NCBI RefSeq assembly: GCF_043555985.1
Contig: NZ_JBIGIC010000001.1
Location: forward strand, 1-64,000
Source of the DNA: Pelomonas candidula
Lineage (GTDB): Bacteria; Pseudomonadota; Gammaproteobacteria; Burkholderiales; Burkholderiaceae_C
Length of the DNA: 64,000 nucleotides
Direction: 5' to 3'
Notes under the pieces: model-generated
Database searches by the model: none
The model's input: the letters and a program-made list of their open reading frames with translations, nothing else
What the model was told of the DNA's origin: nothing
Shown here: positions 33,203 to 41,876 of the stretch, one piece after another
Layout: every line of letters starts with the position of its first letter
Numbering within the stretch: the stretch's first letter is position 1
Program-made: the position numbers and the translations under genes

Positions 33203-34234
33203 TCAGCGCGCGCGGGTGGAGTCGCGCACGATGAGTTCGTGCGCCAGCACCTTGTGCTGGTCGGCGTCGTCGGCCGGCACGTCGGCGCGGTGGCCCTGCA
33301 CCAGCATCTCGACGGCCGTGCGCGCCATTTCGGCGACCGGCTGGCGCACCGTTGTCAGCGGCGGCCACACGAGGGCCGCAGTGGGCGAGTCGTCGAAGCC
33401 CACCACCGACAGCTCGCTGGGCACGTTCAGGCCCAGACGATGCGCGGCGGCGAGCACACCCAGCGCCATGTCGTCGTTGCTGGCGAACACGGCGGTCGGG
33501 CGCTGGCGACCGCTCAGCAGCTTGTGCGCCGCATCACGGCCGCTGGCGAACGTGAAGTTGCCGGGCTGGATCAACTCGGCGTCGGGCACCAGGTCATGCG
33601 CGCGCAGCGCATTGACGAAGCCCTGATAGCGCGCCGCGCTGGCCGACTGGTCCGGCGGCCCCTTGATGAAGGCGATGCGCCGATGGCCGAGGCTGAGCAG
33701 CAGATTGGTGAGCTCCTCGGCCGCGTGGACATCGTCCATGCGCACGGAGGGCACGCCACGAATGTCGCGCTCCGGAGACATCAGCACGCAGGGCGTGCCG
33801 CTCTCGCGCAGCGCGGCGAGCACCTCGGGGTTGTCGCACAGCGGCGGCGTCAGGATCATGCCGTCCGGCCGCAGCGCGAGCACCATGCGGTCGATCTGCT
33901 GGCGCAGATCGGGCGCGTCGTTGTGCAGCGACTCCACGACGAGGTGATAACCCAGCTCGCGGCAGCGCAGCGTGGCGCCCTGCTGGACGCTGCCGACAAA
34001 GATCGCGCTGGGGTCGTAATAGAGCAGGCCGATCAGGAAGGACCGACCGCCTGCGAGACTGCGAGCCGACTGCTTGGGCCGGTAGCGCAGCGCCTCCACC
34101 ACCTTGAGCACCTGCTCCCGGGTGCTTTCGTGCACGCCGGGCTCATGGTTGAGCACGCGCGACACGGTCTTGATCGACACGCCCGCCTCGCGGGCGACGT
34201 CGACGATGGTGGGGCTGCCGCTGCGCGCGCTCAT
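33203..34234 (-). CDS. LacI-family transcriptional regulator
   Basis: A 343-residue repressor. The N-terminal helix-turn-helix IVDVAREAGVSIKTVSRVLNHE (about residues 10-31) and hinge helix precede a periplasmic-binding-protein-like sensor domain (FASNDDMALGVL, VVGFDDSPTAALVWPPLTTV). It is adjacent to the GH1 gene and to a matching operator, so it probably represses the beta-glucosidase until a glucoside-derived inducer is present; the inducer is not shown. Confidence 0.93.
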   Translation of the reverse strand: MSARSGSPTIVDVAREAGVSIKTVSRVLNHEPGVHESTREQVLKVVEALRYRPKQSARSLAGGRSFLIGLLYYDPSAIFVGSVQQGATLRCRELGYHLVVESLHNDAPDLRQQIDRMVLALRPDGMILTPPLCDNPEVLAALRESGTPCVLMSPERDIRGVPSVRMDDVHAAEELTNLLLSLGHRRIAFIKGPPDQSASAARYQGFVNALRAHDLVPDAELIQPGNFTFASGRDAAHKLLSGRQRPTAVFASNDDMALGVLAAAHRLGLNVPSELSVVGFDDSPTAALVWPPLTTVRQPVAEMARTAVEMLVQGHRADVPADDADQHKVLAHELIVRDSTRAR

Positions 34235-34247
34235 CGCAGTCGAAGAA

Positions 34248-34601
34248 TTACTTCTTCTTGGCCTTGGCGGCGGGCTTGGCGGCCGGCTTCGCTGCGGGCT
34301 TGGCAGCAGCCTTCTTGGCAGCGGCCTTGGGGTCGACGGCGGCCTTGAAGCCAGCGCCCGGGGTGAACTTGGGCAGCTTGGCGGCGGCGATCTTGATCTT
34401 GGCGCCGGTGCTGGGGTTCACGCCGTTGCGGGCGGCACGGGCGTGTTGCTTGAAGGAGCCGAAGCCGGGGATCGACACGGAGCCACCCTTCTTGACGGTG
34501 GTGACGACGGCGTCCAGCAGGGTCTCGAGGACGCGGCCGGCTTCAGCCTTGCTCAGTTCGTGCTTGGCGGCCAGGTGTTCGATCAGATCGGTCTTGTTCA
34601 T
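34248..34601 (-). CDS. HU-family DNA-binding protein with basic C-terminal tail
   Basis: A 117-residue nucleoid protein. Residues 1-90 are a standard HU/IHF fold (MNKTDLIEHLAAKHELSKAE, SIPGFGSFKQHARAARNGVNPSTG). The last 25 or so are AAKPAAK-type repeats rich in Ala, Lys and Pro, resembling histone H1 tails. Such tails are known in several Burkholderiales HU proteins and should strengthen DNA binding. The 5' leader contains a terminator-like hairpin. Confidence 0.94.
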   Translation of the reverse strand: MNKTDLIEHLAAKHELSKAEAGRVLETLLDAVVTTVKKGGSVSIPGFGSFKQHARAARNGVNPSTGAKIKIAAAKLPKFTPGAGFKAAVDPKAAAKKAAAKPAAKPAAKPAAKAKKK

Positions 34602-34618
34602 TGCGGGGGGTCTCGTCG

Positions 34619-34644
34619 AAAAACGCGCCCGAACGACTCGGGCG
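34619..34644 (-). terminator. Terminator-like hairpin in the HU leader
   Basis: On the minus strand CGCCCGA-loop-TCGGGCG (34644-34626), then CG and five T (34623-34619), only about 18 bases before the HU start codon. No minus-strand gene lies upstream to be terminated, so it may be a leader attenuator. Confidence 0.5.
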
Positions 34645-34694
34645 GGCGCGATTGTGGCGCATACAGTCGAGGCAGAGCCCCGTGTTCATCGCCA

Positions 34695-36761
34695 ATGTCC
34701 CCGCCCGTGCACTTTGCCTCACTGCTGGATGCCCTGCCGCAGCAGGTCTGGAAGGCTGATCCGCAAGGCCGCCTGCTGTGGATGAACGCGCGCCTGGCCG
34801 AAGCGCTGAACCGCCCCGCGCTGCCCACGCCGCTGGCAGGCTGCCTCCACGACGACGACCGCAGCGCGTTCGAGCAGGCATGGAGCGCCGCTCAGTCCAG
34901 CGGCCGCTTCGAAATGGAGTACCGCCTGGGCCACACCTGGGTGCTGGCGCAGGCGCAGCGCATGCCCGACTCGCCGCTATGGCTGGGTACGCACATCGAC
35001 ATCGTTGCGCGGCGCGCGGCCGAGAACCGGCTGCACGAGGCCGACGCGATCTGGAAGCTGGCGCTGGAGAGCACCGGCGACGGCGTGTGGGACTGGCATG
35101 TGCAGGCCGGTGTCGAGTATTTCTCCGAGCGCTACCTGCGGCTGTACGGCTTCGAGCCCGGCGACGTAGAAGCCACGCCCGAGGCCTTCGATGCGCGCAC
35201 ACACCCGGACGACCTGGTGCAGATGAGCAAGGACCGGGAGGACCATTTCGCCGGCCGCACGCCGGTCTACCGCAACGAGCACCGCATCCTGGCCAAGGAC
35301 GGCAGCTGGAAGTGGGTGCTCAGCCGCGGCATGGTCATCGCCCGCGACGCGAACGGCCTGCCGCTGCGCATGGTCGGCACGCACACCGACATCACCGACC
35401 GCAAGCTGCAGGAGGCGCAGGTCTGGCTGCAGGCGCGCGTGGACACGCTGACCGGACTGCCCAACCGGCGCTCGCTGCGCGAGCGCATCGAGCACGCGCT
35501 GGCCCGGCGCGCCACGCGCGGCGAGGAACTGGCCGTCATGTTCGTGGACCTGGACCACTTCAAGGAAGTCAACGACTCGCTGGGCCACGACATCGGCGAC
35601 GCGCTGCTGGTGCAGGTGGCTGCGCGCATGCAGGGCTGCATGCCGGCGGGCAGCGTCGTCGCGCGCATGGGCGGCGACGAGTTCACCGTGCTGCTGGCCG
35701 CGCCGCAGGTGGCGCCAGTCGCCGAGCAGGTAGGCCACGAACTGCTGGAGGCGCTGTCCGAGGCCTTCGACGTGGCCGGCGAGCGGGTCTACGTGTCGGC
35801 CAGCATCGGCGTCAGCCTGGCCCCGCGCGACGGGCAGGAGATCGAATCGCTGTTCAAGCACGCCGACCTGGCGCTGTACGAGGCCAAGGGCGCGGGCCGC
35901 AACCGCATGAGCGTGTTCACGCCCGCGCTTCACGAGGCCGCGCAGCGCCGCACGCGGCTGGCCAACGAGCTGCGGGAAGCGCTGCGGCTGGGGCAGCTGA
36001 GCCTGGTCTACCAGCCCATCCTGTCGCTGCGCGATCCCACCGCTGCGCCGCGCAAGGCCGAGGCGCTGCTGCGCTGGCATCACCCGCAACTGGGCGACGT
36101 GAGCCCGTCGCAGTTCATCCCCATCGCCGAGGCCACCGGGTTGATCGTCGAGATCGGCGATTGGGTCTTCCGCACGGCGGCGGCGCAGGCGCAGGCCTGG
36201 CGCGCAGCGGGGCACGCGGGCTTCCAGATCAGCATCAACAAGTCGCCAGTGCAGTTCCTCGGCGAGCGCAGCCACCGCGTGCAGCCGGACTGGGCGCGGC
36301 ATCTGCGTGGCATGGGCTTGGGCGGCGACGCGCTGGCCGTGGAGATCACCGAAAGCCTGCTGCTGGAACGCGACGAAGCGGTGGCAGAGCGGCTGCGGGC
36401 CCTGAGGGACGCCGGCCTGACGATCTCACTGGACGACTTCGGCACGGGCTATTCATCGCTGAGCTATCTGCAGCACCACCAGATCGACACGGTCAAGATC
36501 GACCGCAGCTTCGTCGCCGGGCTGGAGCAGGGCGGCAAGGCGCTGGCGCTGTGCCGGGCCATCGTGACGATGGCGCACGAGTTGGGGATGGAGGTCGTGG
36601 CCGAAGGCGTGGAGACCGAGGCGCAGATGCTCGCGTTGAAGGCGATGGGATGCGACTGGGGGCAGGGGTGGTGGTTTGGGAGGGGCGTGCCCGCCGCTGA
36701 GTTTGAAGGGCGGTGGTTTTCCGCCAACCCTGCAGATTCGGCTTCCGCCACCACTCGCTGA
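34695..36761 (+). CDS. PAS-GGDEF-EAL c-di-GMP signalling protein
   Basis: A 688-residue soluble protein: two PAS-like regions (about 5-105 and 118-238, the second with a PAC-like end at THTDITDRKLQEAQ), GGDEF (326-330), and EAL (456-458, in KAEALLRW) with DDFGTGYSS and EGVET. Both catalytic signatures are intact. The start at 34695 begins right at the first PAS domain; the longer frame upstream runs through the HU gene on the other strand and is rejected. A bidirectional terminator follows at 36838. Confidence 0.94.
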   Translation: MSPPVHFASLLDALPQQVWKADPQGRLLWMNARLAEALNRPALPTPLAGCLHDDDRSAFEQAWSAAQSSGRFEMEYRLGHTWVLAQAQRMPDSPLWLGTHIDIVARRAAENRLHEADAIWKLALESTGDGVWDWHVQAGVEYFSERYLRLYGFEPGDVEATPEAFDARTHPDDLVQMSKDREDHFAGRTPVYRNEHRILAKDGSWKWVLSRGMVIARDANGLPLRMVGTHTDITDRKLQEAQVWLQARVDTLTGLPNRRSLRERIEHALARRATRGEELAVMFVDLDHFKEVNDSLGHDIGDALLVQVAARMQGCMPAGSVVARMGGDEFTVLLAAPQVAPVAEQVGHELLEALSEAFDVAGERVYVSASIGVSLAPRDGQEIESLFKHADLALYEAKGAGRNRMSVFTPALHEAAQRRTRLANELREALRLGQLSLVYQPILSLRDPTAAPRKAEALLRWHHPQLGDVSPSQFIPIAEATGLIVEIGDWVFRTAAAQAQAWRAAGHAGFQISINKSPVQFLGERSHRVQPDWARHLRGMGLGGDALAVEITESLLLERDEAVAERLRALRDAGLTISLDDFGTGYSSLSYLQHHQIDTVKIDRSFVAGLEQGGKALALCRAIVTMAHELGMEVVAEGVETEAQMLALKAMGCDWGQGWWFGRGVPAAEFEGRWFSANPADSASATTR

Positions 36762-36837
36762 GGCGCCAGACAAGCCGCAGGGCTTGTCCTCGGTCCCCGT
36801 CGACACGCCCTTCGAGTCCTCTCCTGGGCGCCAAAGC

Positions 36838-36869
36838 AAAAAGGCCAGCACTTTCGTGCTGGCCTTTTT
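36838..36869. terminator. Bidirectional intrinsic terminator
   Basis: GGCCAGCAC-TTTC-GTGCTGGCC (36843-36864), flanked by five A and five T. It serves the GGDEF-EAL gene on the plus strand and tRNA-Leu on the minus strand. Confidence 0.9.
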
Positions 36870-36876
36870 CTTTGTT

Positions 36877-36961
<85 letters not shown>

Positions 36962-37015
36962 TTTCAGGAGCCTCGCAGTATAGCCTGGTTTTTCAGGCCA
37001 CCCGATGAAGTCGCA

Positions 37016-38527
37016 TCAGACGTCGAACTTCACGCCCTGAGCCAGCGGCAATTCACTCGAATAGTTCACGGTGTTGGTCGTGCGGCGCATGTAGGCCTTC
37101 CACGCGTCCGAGCCACTCTCGCGGCCGCCGCCTGTCTCCTTCTCGCCGCCGAACGCGCCGCCGATCTCCGCGCCCGACGTACCGATGTTGACGTTGGCGA
37201 TGCCGCAGTCGCTGCCGGCCGCGCTCATGAAGGCCTCGGCCTCGCGCAGGTCCGTCGTGAAGATGGCCGACGACAGGCCTTGCGGCACGCCGTTCTGCAG
37301 TTCGATCGCCTCTTCCAGCATCGAGTACTTCAACGTGTAGAGGATGGGCGCGAAAGTCTCGTGGCAGACGACATCGGTCTGGGCCGGCATGCGCACCAGC
37401 GCCGGCACGGCGTACCAGGCGTCGGGAAAGCGGTCGGCCAACGCCCGCCCGCCGCCACTGACCTGGCCGCCCTGCTCGCGCGCGGCGGCCAGCGCAGCCT
37501 GCATCGCATCGAACGCCTGCCCATCGATCAGCGGACCGATCAGCGTGCCCTGCTCCAGCGGGGACCCGATGGGCAGTTGCGCGCGGGCGCGCTCCAGGCG
37601 CTCGACGAGCGCATCGTGGATGCTCTCATGCACGATGACGCGGCGCGTCGTCGTGCAGCGCTGGCCGGCCGTGCCGTAGGCGCCGAACAGGATGCCGCGC
37701 ACGGCCAGGTCCAGATCGGCGCTGGGCGTCACGATGATGGCGTTGTTGCCGCCCAGCTCCAGCAGGCAGCGGCCGAAGCGCGCGGCCACGCGCGGACCGA
37801 CGGCGCGGCCCATGCGGGTGGAGCCGGTGGCGGAGACCAACGCCACGCGGGCATCGTCCACCATCGCCTCGCCCGCGTCGGCGCGGCCGATGACCAGCTC
37901 GGAAAGGCCGTCGGGCGCGGCATGGCCGGCGGCGCGGTAGGCCTTCACGGCACGCTCGAAAAGCGCCTGCGTGGCCAGCGCCGTCAGCGGCGTCTTCTCC
38001 GACGGCTTCCACACGCAGGCATCGCCGGCCACCAGCGCCAGCGCCGAGTTCCAGGCCCACACGGCAACGGGGAAGTTGAACGCCGAGATGATGCCCACGA
38101 CGCCCAGCGGCAGCCATTGCTCCATCATGCGGTGGCCGGGGCGCTCGCTGGCGATGGTCAGCCCATGCAGCTGACGGCTCAAGCCGACGGCGAACTCGCA
38201 GATGTCGATCATTTCCTGGACTTCGCCCAGGCCTTCACTGGTCACCTTGCCGGCTTCGATGGACACCAGCTGCGCCAGCTGCGCCTTGTGCGCGCGCAGC
38301 TCTTCGCCGAACAGCCGCACGAGCTCGCCACGCTTGGGTGCCGGCACGACACGCCAGGCCTTGAAGGCCTCGTGCGCGCGGCCCACGGCGGCCTGCATGT
38401 CGGCGGCACTGGCGGCGGGGAGTTGGGCCAGCACGCTGCCGTCGATGGGCGAACGCACGGTCAGGTCGCCGGACGCCGGCAGGTGGACGCCGAGAGCGTC
38501 GAGGAGGGAAAGGGTCTGTTGCTTCAT
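37016..38527 (-). CDS. ALDH7-type aldehyde dehydrogenase (aminoadipate semialdehyde / piperideine-6-carboxylate)
   Basis: A 503-residue NAD(P)-dependent aldehyde dehydrogenase. The signature LLELGGNNAIIV (general-base Glu257) and the catalytic Cys291 in AGQRCTTTRR are of the ALDH7/AmaB subgroup, which oxidises alpha-aminoadipate semialdehyde to aminoadipate in lysine breakdown. The C-terminal FGGEKETGGGRESGSDAWKAYMRR block is also typical. The start at 38527 gives the normal N-terminus; an ATG nine bases upstream is possible. The upstream saccharopine/lysine dehydrogenase gene would supply its substrate. Confidence 0.93.
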   Translation of the reverse strand: MKQQTLSLLDALGVHLPASGDLTVRSPIDGSVLAQLPAASAADMQAAVGRAHEAFKAWRVVPAPKRGELVRLFGEELRAHKAQLAQLVSIEAGKVTSEGLGEVQEMIDICEFAVGLSRQLHGLTIASERPGHRMMEQWLPLGVVGIISAFNFPVAVWAWNSALALVAGDACVWKPSEKTPLTALATQALFERAVKAYRAAGHAAPDGLSELVIGRADAGEAMVDDARVALVSATGSTRMGRAVGPRVAARFGRCLLELGGNNAIIVTPSADLDLAVRGILFGAYGTAGQRCTTTRRVIVHESIHDALVERLERARAQLPIGSPLEQGTLIGPLIDGQAFDAMQAALAAAREQGGQVSGGGRALADRFPDAWYAVPALVRMPAQTDVVCHETFAPILYTLKYSMLEEAIELQNGVPQGLSSAIFTTDLREAEAFMSAAGSDCGIANVNIGTSGAEIGGAFGGEKETGGGRESGSDAWKAYMRRTTNTVNYSSELPLAQGVKFDV

Positions 38528-38541
38528 GGCGAACATTGTCC

Positions 38542-39636
38542 TCACGAGATCGATTCGACCTGACGCGACTGTTGATACGCCGAGCCGAAGCGGTTGGCCA
38601 GGAAGTCCGGCAGCCTGACCTGCTCCTGGCGCACGAAGCCGCTCTGCGGCAGCTTGCCTTCGCGGAACAGATCCACCGCGGCGCAGATGCCGGCGGCCGT
38701 CGTGATCTGGATGGCGCTCAAGGGCTGAGCGCCATCCCGAGTCGCGAAGATCTTGCGCGCGAACACCTCCTGCAGCAGCACGCCGTTCTTCATGCCCGAC
38801 ACGGTGACGAAGACCAGCACGACGTCCTGCATCGTCGCCGGCATGCTCTTGCGCATGATGTCCTTGAGGTTGCCCTGGTCGCCCTTCAGGCCCAGGTCGC
38901 CGAGCAGGAACTGCATCAGGTCGCGGTGGCCGGGGTAGCGCACGGTCTTGTAGTCCAGGTTGCGGACCTTGCCCGCCCACGTTTCGCACAGCGTGCCCAG
39001 GCCGCCGGAAGTGTTGAAGGCCTCGTACTCGGTACCGTCCAGGCTGAAGTGCTCCAGGCCCTCCAGCGGCAGCGCGGCGATGGTCTCGCCCTCGTGGATG
39101 GCCTCGCAGGGGTGGCAGTACTCGTTGATGAGGCCGTCGACCGACCAGGTCAGGTTGTACTTCAGCGCGTTGGTCGGGAAGGCCGGCAGCGCGCCGACAC
39201 GCATCTGCACGTCGCGCACGCTGTCGAAGCCGCTGGCCAGATGGTGGGCCACGATGCCGATGAAGCCCGGCGCCAGACCGCACTGCGGCATGAAGGCGGT
39301 CCGGGCGCCCTTGGCCATCTCCTTGATGGCCTTGGTGGCGGCCACGTCCTCGGTCAGGTCGAAGTAGTGGCAACCGCACTCCAGCGCCAGCTCGGCCGCG
39401 GTGATGGCCAGGTGGTAAGGCAGCGCGTTGACGACGGCGTCCTTGCCGCGCAGCTGGGCGGCGAGCGCGCCGCGGTGGTCGCTGTCGACCTCGGCCGTGG
39501 CAATGCCCTCGGCGGCCAGCGTCTTCAGGTAGGCGGGGTTCTTGTCGAGCACGGTGACCTGGTAGTCACCGGTGGCGTGCAGCAGGCGGGCGATGGTCTG
39601 GCCGATATGGCCGGCGCCGAGCAGGGCGATCTTCAT
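38542..39636 (-). CDS. Saccharopine dehydrogenase family protein (saccharopine or lysine 6-dehydrogenase)
   Basis: A 364-residue NAD(P)-binding dehydrogenase. The Rossmann motif is MKIALLGAGHIGQTIA, and blocks DAVVNALPYHLA and MPQCGLAPGFIGIVAHHL are typical of the saccharopine dehydrogenase/LysDH family. Either saccharopine cleavage or direct oxidation of the lysine side chain would yield aminoadipate semialdehyde, the substrate of the downstream ALDH. The ATG at 39636 has GGAG seven bases upstream. An Lrp-type regulator is divergent. Confidence 0.88.
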   Translation of the reverse strand: MKIALLGAGHIGQTIARLLHATGDYQVTVLDKNPAYLKTLAAEGIATAEVDSDHRGALAAQLRGKDAVVNALPYHLAITAAELALECGCHYFDLTEDVAATKAIKEMAKGARTAFMPQCGLAPGFIGIVAHHLASGFDSVRDVQMRVGALPAFPTNALKYNLTWSVDGLINEYCHPCEAIHEGETIAALPLEGLEHFSLDGTEYEAFNTSGGLGTLCETWAGKVRNLDYKTVRYPGHRDLMQFLLGDLGLKGDQGNLKDIMRKSMPATMQDVVLVFVTVSGMKNGVLLQEVFARKIFATRDGAQPLSAIQITTAAGICAAVDLFREGKLPQSGFVRQEQVRLPDFLANRFGSAYQQSRQVESIS

Positions 39637-39688
39637 GGGAGGGCTCCAGGCAGGTTCTTGCGTGGCGCCGACTCTAGGCAGGGCCGAT

Positions 39689-39734
39689 GACGAAAGAAAG
39701 CGATGCTTCGACGAAAGACATTGTGGATTCGTCG
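39689..39734. promoter_or_regulatory. Likely Lrp/AsnC operator between the lysine genes and the regulator
   Basis: Two direct copies of GACGAAAGA (39689-39697 and 39710-39718) are 21 bases apart, about two helical turns. The second forms an inverted repeat with downstream DNA: CGACGAA (39709-39715) and TTCGTCG (39728-39734). It lies in the 121-base divergent promoter region, fitting an autoregulated Lrp-type regulator. Confidence 0.6.
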
Positions 39735-39757
39735 GATCGTCGCGATGATTCGCCGTT

Positions 39758-40222
39758 ATGAATGAAGCACGGGTAAATCCCGCCCCGACCGCCGACGACC
39801 TCGACCGCCGGCTCATCCTGCTGCTGCAGGCCAACGCCCGCGAGAGCACGGCCACGCTGGCGCGCAAGCTGGGCGTGGCGCGCACCACCGTCGTCGCGCG
39901 GCTGGCGCGGCTGGAGGCCAGCGGGCGCATCGTGGGCTACACGGCGCGGCTGGGCGGCGACGAGGCCGGCCGCAGCGTGCAGGCCTTCGTCGGCATCACG
40001 GTCAGCCCCAAGGCCGGGCGCGAGGTCGTCAAGCGGCTATCAGAACTGCCGGAACTGCGCCAGCTCGCATCCGTCAGCGGTGAGTTCGACTACATGGCGC
40101 TGCTGCGCGCCGACACTACGGCCCGGCTCGACGCGCTGCTCGACGAGATCGGCGACATCGACGGCGTGCTGCGCACCAACAGCTCCGTCGTCCTCGCGCT
40201 GCGCGTCGACCGGCAAACCTGA
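39758..40222 (+). CDS. Lrp/AsnC-family transcriptional regulator
   Basis: A 154-residue regulator. The N-terminal winged helix begins DDLDRRLILLLQANARESTATLARKLGVARTTVVARLARLEASGRI, and a C-terminal RAM/AsnC ligand domain follows (GITVSPKAGREVVKRL, SVSGEFDYMALLRADT). It is divergent from the two lysine-type dehydrogenase genes, so it probably controls them in response to lysine or a breakdown product; the ligand is inferred. Confidence 0.94.
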   Translation: MNEARVNPAPTADDLDRRLILLLQANARESTATLARKLGVARTTVVARLARLEASGRIVGYTARLGGDEAGRSVQAFVGITVSPKAGREVVKRLSELPELRQLASVSGEFDYMALLRADTTARLDALLDEIGDIDGVLRTNSSVVLALRVDRQT

Positions 40223-40241
40223 ACCCACACGAAAGACCCCG

Positions 40242-40814
40242 ATGAGCTGGCTCTCCCTCGGCCTCGCCCTCTTCCTCAGCATCCACCTGACCCGCGCCGT
40301 CATGCCGCGCTGGCGCGACGCGCAGATCGCCCGCATGGGCGAGAAGGGCTGGAAAGGCTTCTACACGGTGGTGTCGCTGCTCGGCTTCGTGCTCATCGTG
40401 TGGGGCTACTCGCAGGCGCGCCTCGAGACCGTCGCGCTGTGGCCGCGCATCCCCGGCATGAACCACGCGGCGGCCGCGCTGATGCTCGTCGCGCTGGTGC
40501 TGATGGCCGCCGCCTACGTGCCGCGCAACCACTTCAAGGCCAAGCTGCAGCACCCGATGACGCTGGCGGTCAAGGTCTGGGCCTTCGCCCACCTGCTGGC
40601 CAACAACTCGCTGGCCGACGTGATGCTGTTCGGCAGCTTCCTCGTCTGGTCCATCCTCGTGTTCCGCGCAGCGCGGCGCCGCCCGGCGCCTGTGCTCCCG
40701 GCGCCGACCGCCGCGGGCACGGCGACCACGGTCGTCATCGGCGTGGCGCTGTGGGTCCTCATCGCCTTCTGGCTGCACGCGGCGTGGCTGGGCGTCGCGC
40801 CGCTGGGGCGCTGA
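40242..40814 (+). CDS. NnrU-family membrane protein
   Basis: A 190-residue integral membrane protein with about five hydrophobic helices, matching the NnrU pattern: LSIHLTRAVMPRWRDA, GEKGWKGFYTVVSLLGFVLIVWGYSQAR, and HPMTLAVKVWAFAHLLANNSLADVMLFGSFLVW. NnrU was named from nitric oxide metabolism, but most relatives are of unknown role and no denitrification gene is near. It is 19 bases after the Lrp gene, on the same strand. Confidence 0.88.
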   Translation: MSWLSLGLALFLSIHLTRAVMPRWRDAQIARMGEKGWKGFYTVVSLLGFVLIVWGYSQARLETVALWPRIPGMNHAAAALMLVALVLMAAAYVPRNHFKAKLQHPMTLAVKVWAFAHLLANNSLADVMLFGSFLVWSILVFRAARRRPAPVLPAPTAAGTATTVVIGVALWVLIAFWLHAAWLGVAPLGR

Positions 40815-40831
40815 TCAGCCGCGGCCCCGCG

Positions 40832-41740
40832 TCACGCCGGCTCGGCCGCGCTGACTGGCAACGGATGCCCGAGCGCCTCCAGGCGGGCCAGGACCGCATC
40901 GCGTTCGATGAGGCCTTGATGCTTGCCGAGCAATGAGCGTTTGAGGAAGGGGAAGCCAGCGTCGAGCAGCTCCATCGGGCGCGCGAGCGGGGGGTCGCTC
41001 ACGTCCTGCACGTCGCCGAACCATAGCGCCCCGACCGACATCGACCGCGCCGCAACGCGGGCGAAGCGGGCTTCCTGCAGGTCGACAACGTGCCGGAACT
41101 GGTTGAACGCGACGCCCGGCAGCAGCACCGGCGCCAGCCGCAGCAGCATCGCCGGCCGCACGTCGCGCAGCAGGAAGGCATACGACTGGATGTGCGCCGC
41201 GCGCTGGTTGGAGGCGGTGAAGCCGGCCAGCGCCCAGGGCGCGGTGTCGAACACCTCGCGCAGGTCCGAGAACGGGCCGTAAACCGAGTCGTTCATCACC
41301 AGCACGTCGGCGCCCGGTGACCGGGCCGCCAGGTGGGACAAGGCGAGCCGGTACGCCGAGAAGTCGTAGCCCGGCAGGTCCTTCCACAACAGGGCATCGC
41401 ACAGCCCGCGCAGCACCTGCAGCACGGCAGCGTCGCGCGGGCAGGCGCACACCACCAGCACGGGCAGCGCCAACGCCCTCAGGCGCTCCAGCGTGAAACG
41501 CTGGCCGGCCGTCAATTCGACATCGGGCGCATAGACGAAATACACCATCCAGCGCGCGGCCGGCGATGCCGGCTTCAGCGTGGCCGACGCGGGCGCGCGG
41601 CCGCCATGCCGCAGCACCCGGTTGGCCGTGCGCAGCCGCTCCGACCAGCGCACCGGCGAGGGCTGAAAGGTCCAGTTGCGAATCAAACCGGGAATGGCGG
41701 GGGGCGACTCGGACGGGTTCGATGGCGGCATGGCTGCCAT
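40832..41740 (-). CDS. Rhamnan synthesis F-like glycosyltransferase-associated protein
   Basis: About 302 residues (start 41740, or 41731). The sequence contains MVYFVYAPDVELTAGQRFTLERLRAL, VLVMNDSVYGPFSDLREVF and HIQSYAFLLRDVRPAMLLRLAP, all typical of the RgpF family found in cell-surface rhamnose polysaccharide synthesis. The usual long multidomain context is missing, so it is either a short family member or a domain fragment with another role. No polysaccharide locus is nearby. Confidence 0.75.
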   Translation of the reverse strand: MAAMPPSNPSESPPAIPGLIRNWTFQPSPVRWSERLRTANRVLRHGGRAPASATLKPASPAARWMVYFVYAPDVELTAGQRFTLERLRALALPVLVVCACPRDAAVLQVLRGLCDALLWKDLPGYDFSAYRLALSHLAARSPGADVLVMNDSVYGPFSDLREVFDTAPWALAGFTASNQRAAHIQSYAFLLRDVRPAMLLRLAPVLLPGVAFNQFRHVVDLQEARFARVAARSMSVGALWFGDVQDVSDPPLARPMELLDAGFPFLKRSLLGKHQGLIERDAVLARLEALGHPLPVSAAEPA

Positions 41741-41876
41741 GCTAAGGGCGCGGCAGGCCGTCGCAGTCGGCCGGGCTCGCGTCGAGGGCATCCTTCAATC
41801 TGGGGACAGGCTCGCATGCCGACCAACCCCGGCCCGCGCCGACGCGCCATCATCCTGCGCTCATCCGGAGACCCCC

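Noticed and set aside
34104..34694. N-terminal extension of the second GGDEF-EAL protein
   Set aside because: It is antisense to the LacI and HU genes and low in complexity; the protein begins naturally at 34695.
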